A stretch of DNA of 5,386 nt from Euryarchaeota archaeon UBA126 (GTDB lineage: Archaea; Thermoplasmatota; Poseidoniia; Poseidoniales; Thalassarchaeaceae). Where the stretch lies: assembly GCA_002497025.1 (NCBI GenBank), contig DAMG01000090.1:21621-27006 (forward strand), written 5' to 3'. The notes beneath the pieces are model-generated. The model did no database searches. It had not been told where the DNA came from and worked only from the letters and a program-made list of their open reading frames with translations. The position numbers and the translations under genes are program-made. Positions 5,386-5,386 of this stretch are shown here, piece after piece (position 1 is the first letter of the stretch; each line of letters begins with the position of its first letter).

Positions 5386-5386
5386 A

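Noticed and set aside
1..5386. CRISPR array, tRNA, rRNA, insertion sequence or toxin-antitoxin pair
   Set aside because: No regularly spaced repeats, no tRNA or rRNA segments, no transposase motifs or terminal inverted repeats were seen; the adjacent small genes are membrane proteins without toxin-antitoxin features.

Overview
The window is a compact stretch of prokaryotic chromosome with intermediate base composition. It holds housekeeping and DNA-repair genes, and I see no rRNA, tRNA, CRISPR array, insertion sequence or phage module. Gene gaps are short (2 to about 90 bases). The Shine-Dalgarno match before hppA is GGTGAT, and an A/T-rich TATA-like element lies about 45 bases upstream of that start, which is an archaeal arrangement. 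With the gene content (membrane pyrophosphatase, PolX with a PHP domain, a bacterial-looking endonuclease III, a stand-alone NifU-type scaffold), my best guess is a marine Group II type euryarchaeon (Poseidoniales). This is an inference from general resemblance; a bacterial source is not excluded.

Left part (1-1654, minus strand): a glutamine amidotransferase-like protein is followed by the N-terminal 227 codons of a membrane-bound, ion-pumping pyrophosphatase that runs off the left edge. The gap between them holds a strong hairpin touching the amidotransferase stop codon, two copies of an 8-base repeat, and a probable separate hppA promoter.

Middle (1655-2452): a 97-residue NifU-like iron-sulfur scaffold protein is divergent from the amidotransferase. 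It converges, with a 2-base gap, on a minus-strand three-helix membrane protein of unknown function. That membrane protein is divergent from polX, and the true starts of both are uncertain.

Right part (2453-5273, plus strand): polX, a small two-helix membrane protein and nth form a probable repair operon. The small protein and nth overlap by ATGA. Endonuclease III removes damaged pyrimidines and nicks the strand. PolX combines a gap-filling polymerase fold with a PHP nuclease module, so the pair could carry out successive steps of base excision repair. Both enzymes have irregular key positions. PolX appears to have Gln where the third catalytic Asp of the polymerase site is expected, next to an insertion of about 25-30 residues. 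Nth keeps only two of the four usual cluster cysteines in register, plus one displaced cysteine. The last 113 bases probably hold the C-terminal end of a convergent membrane protein, but the reading frame is ambiguous.

Nothing here is a clear new multi-gene system. The most interesting leads are the two irregular repair enzymes and the membrane protein encoded between them.
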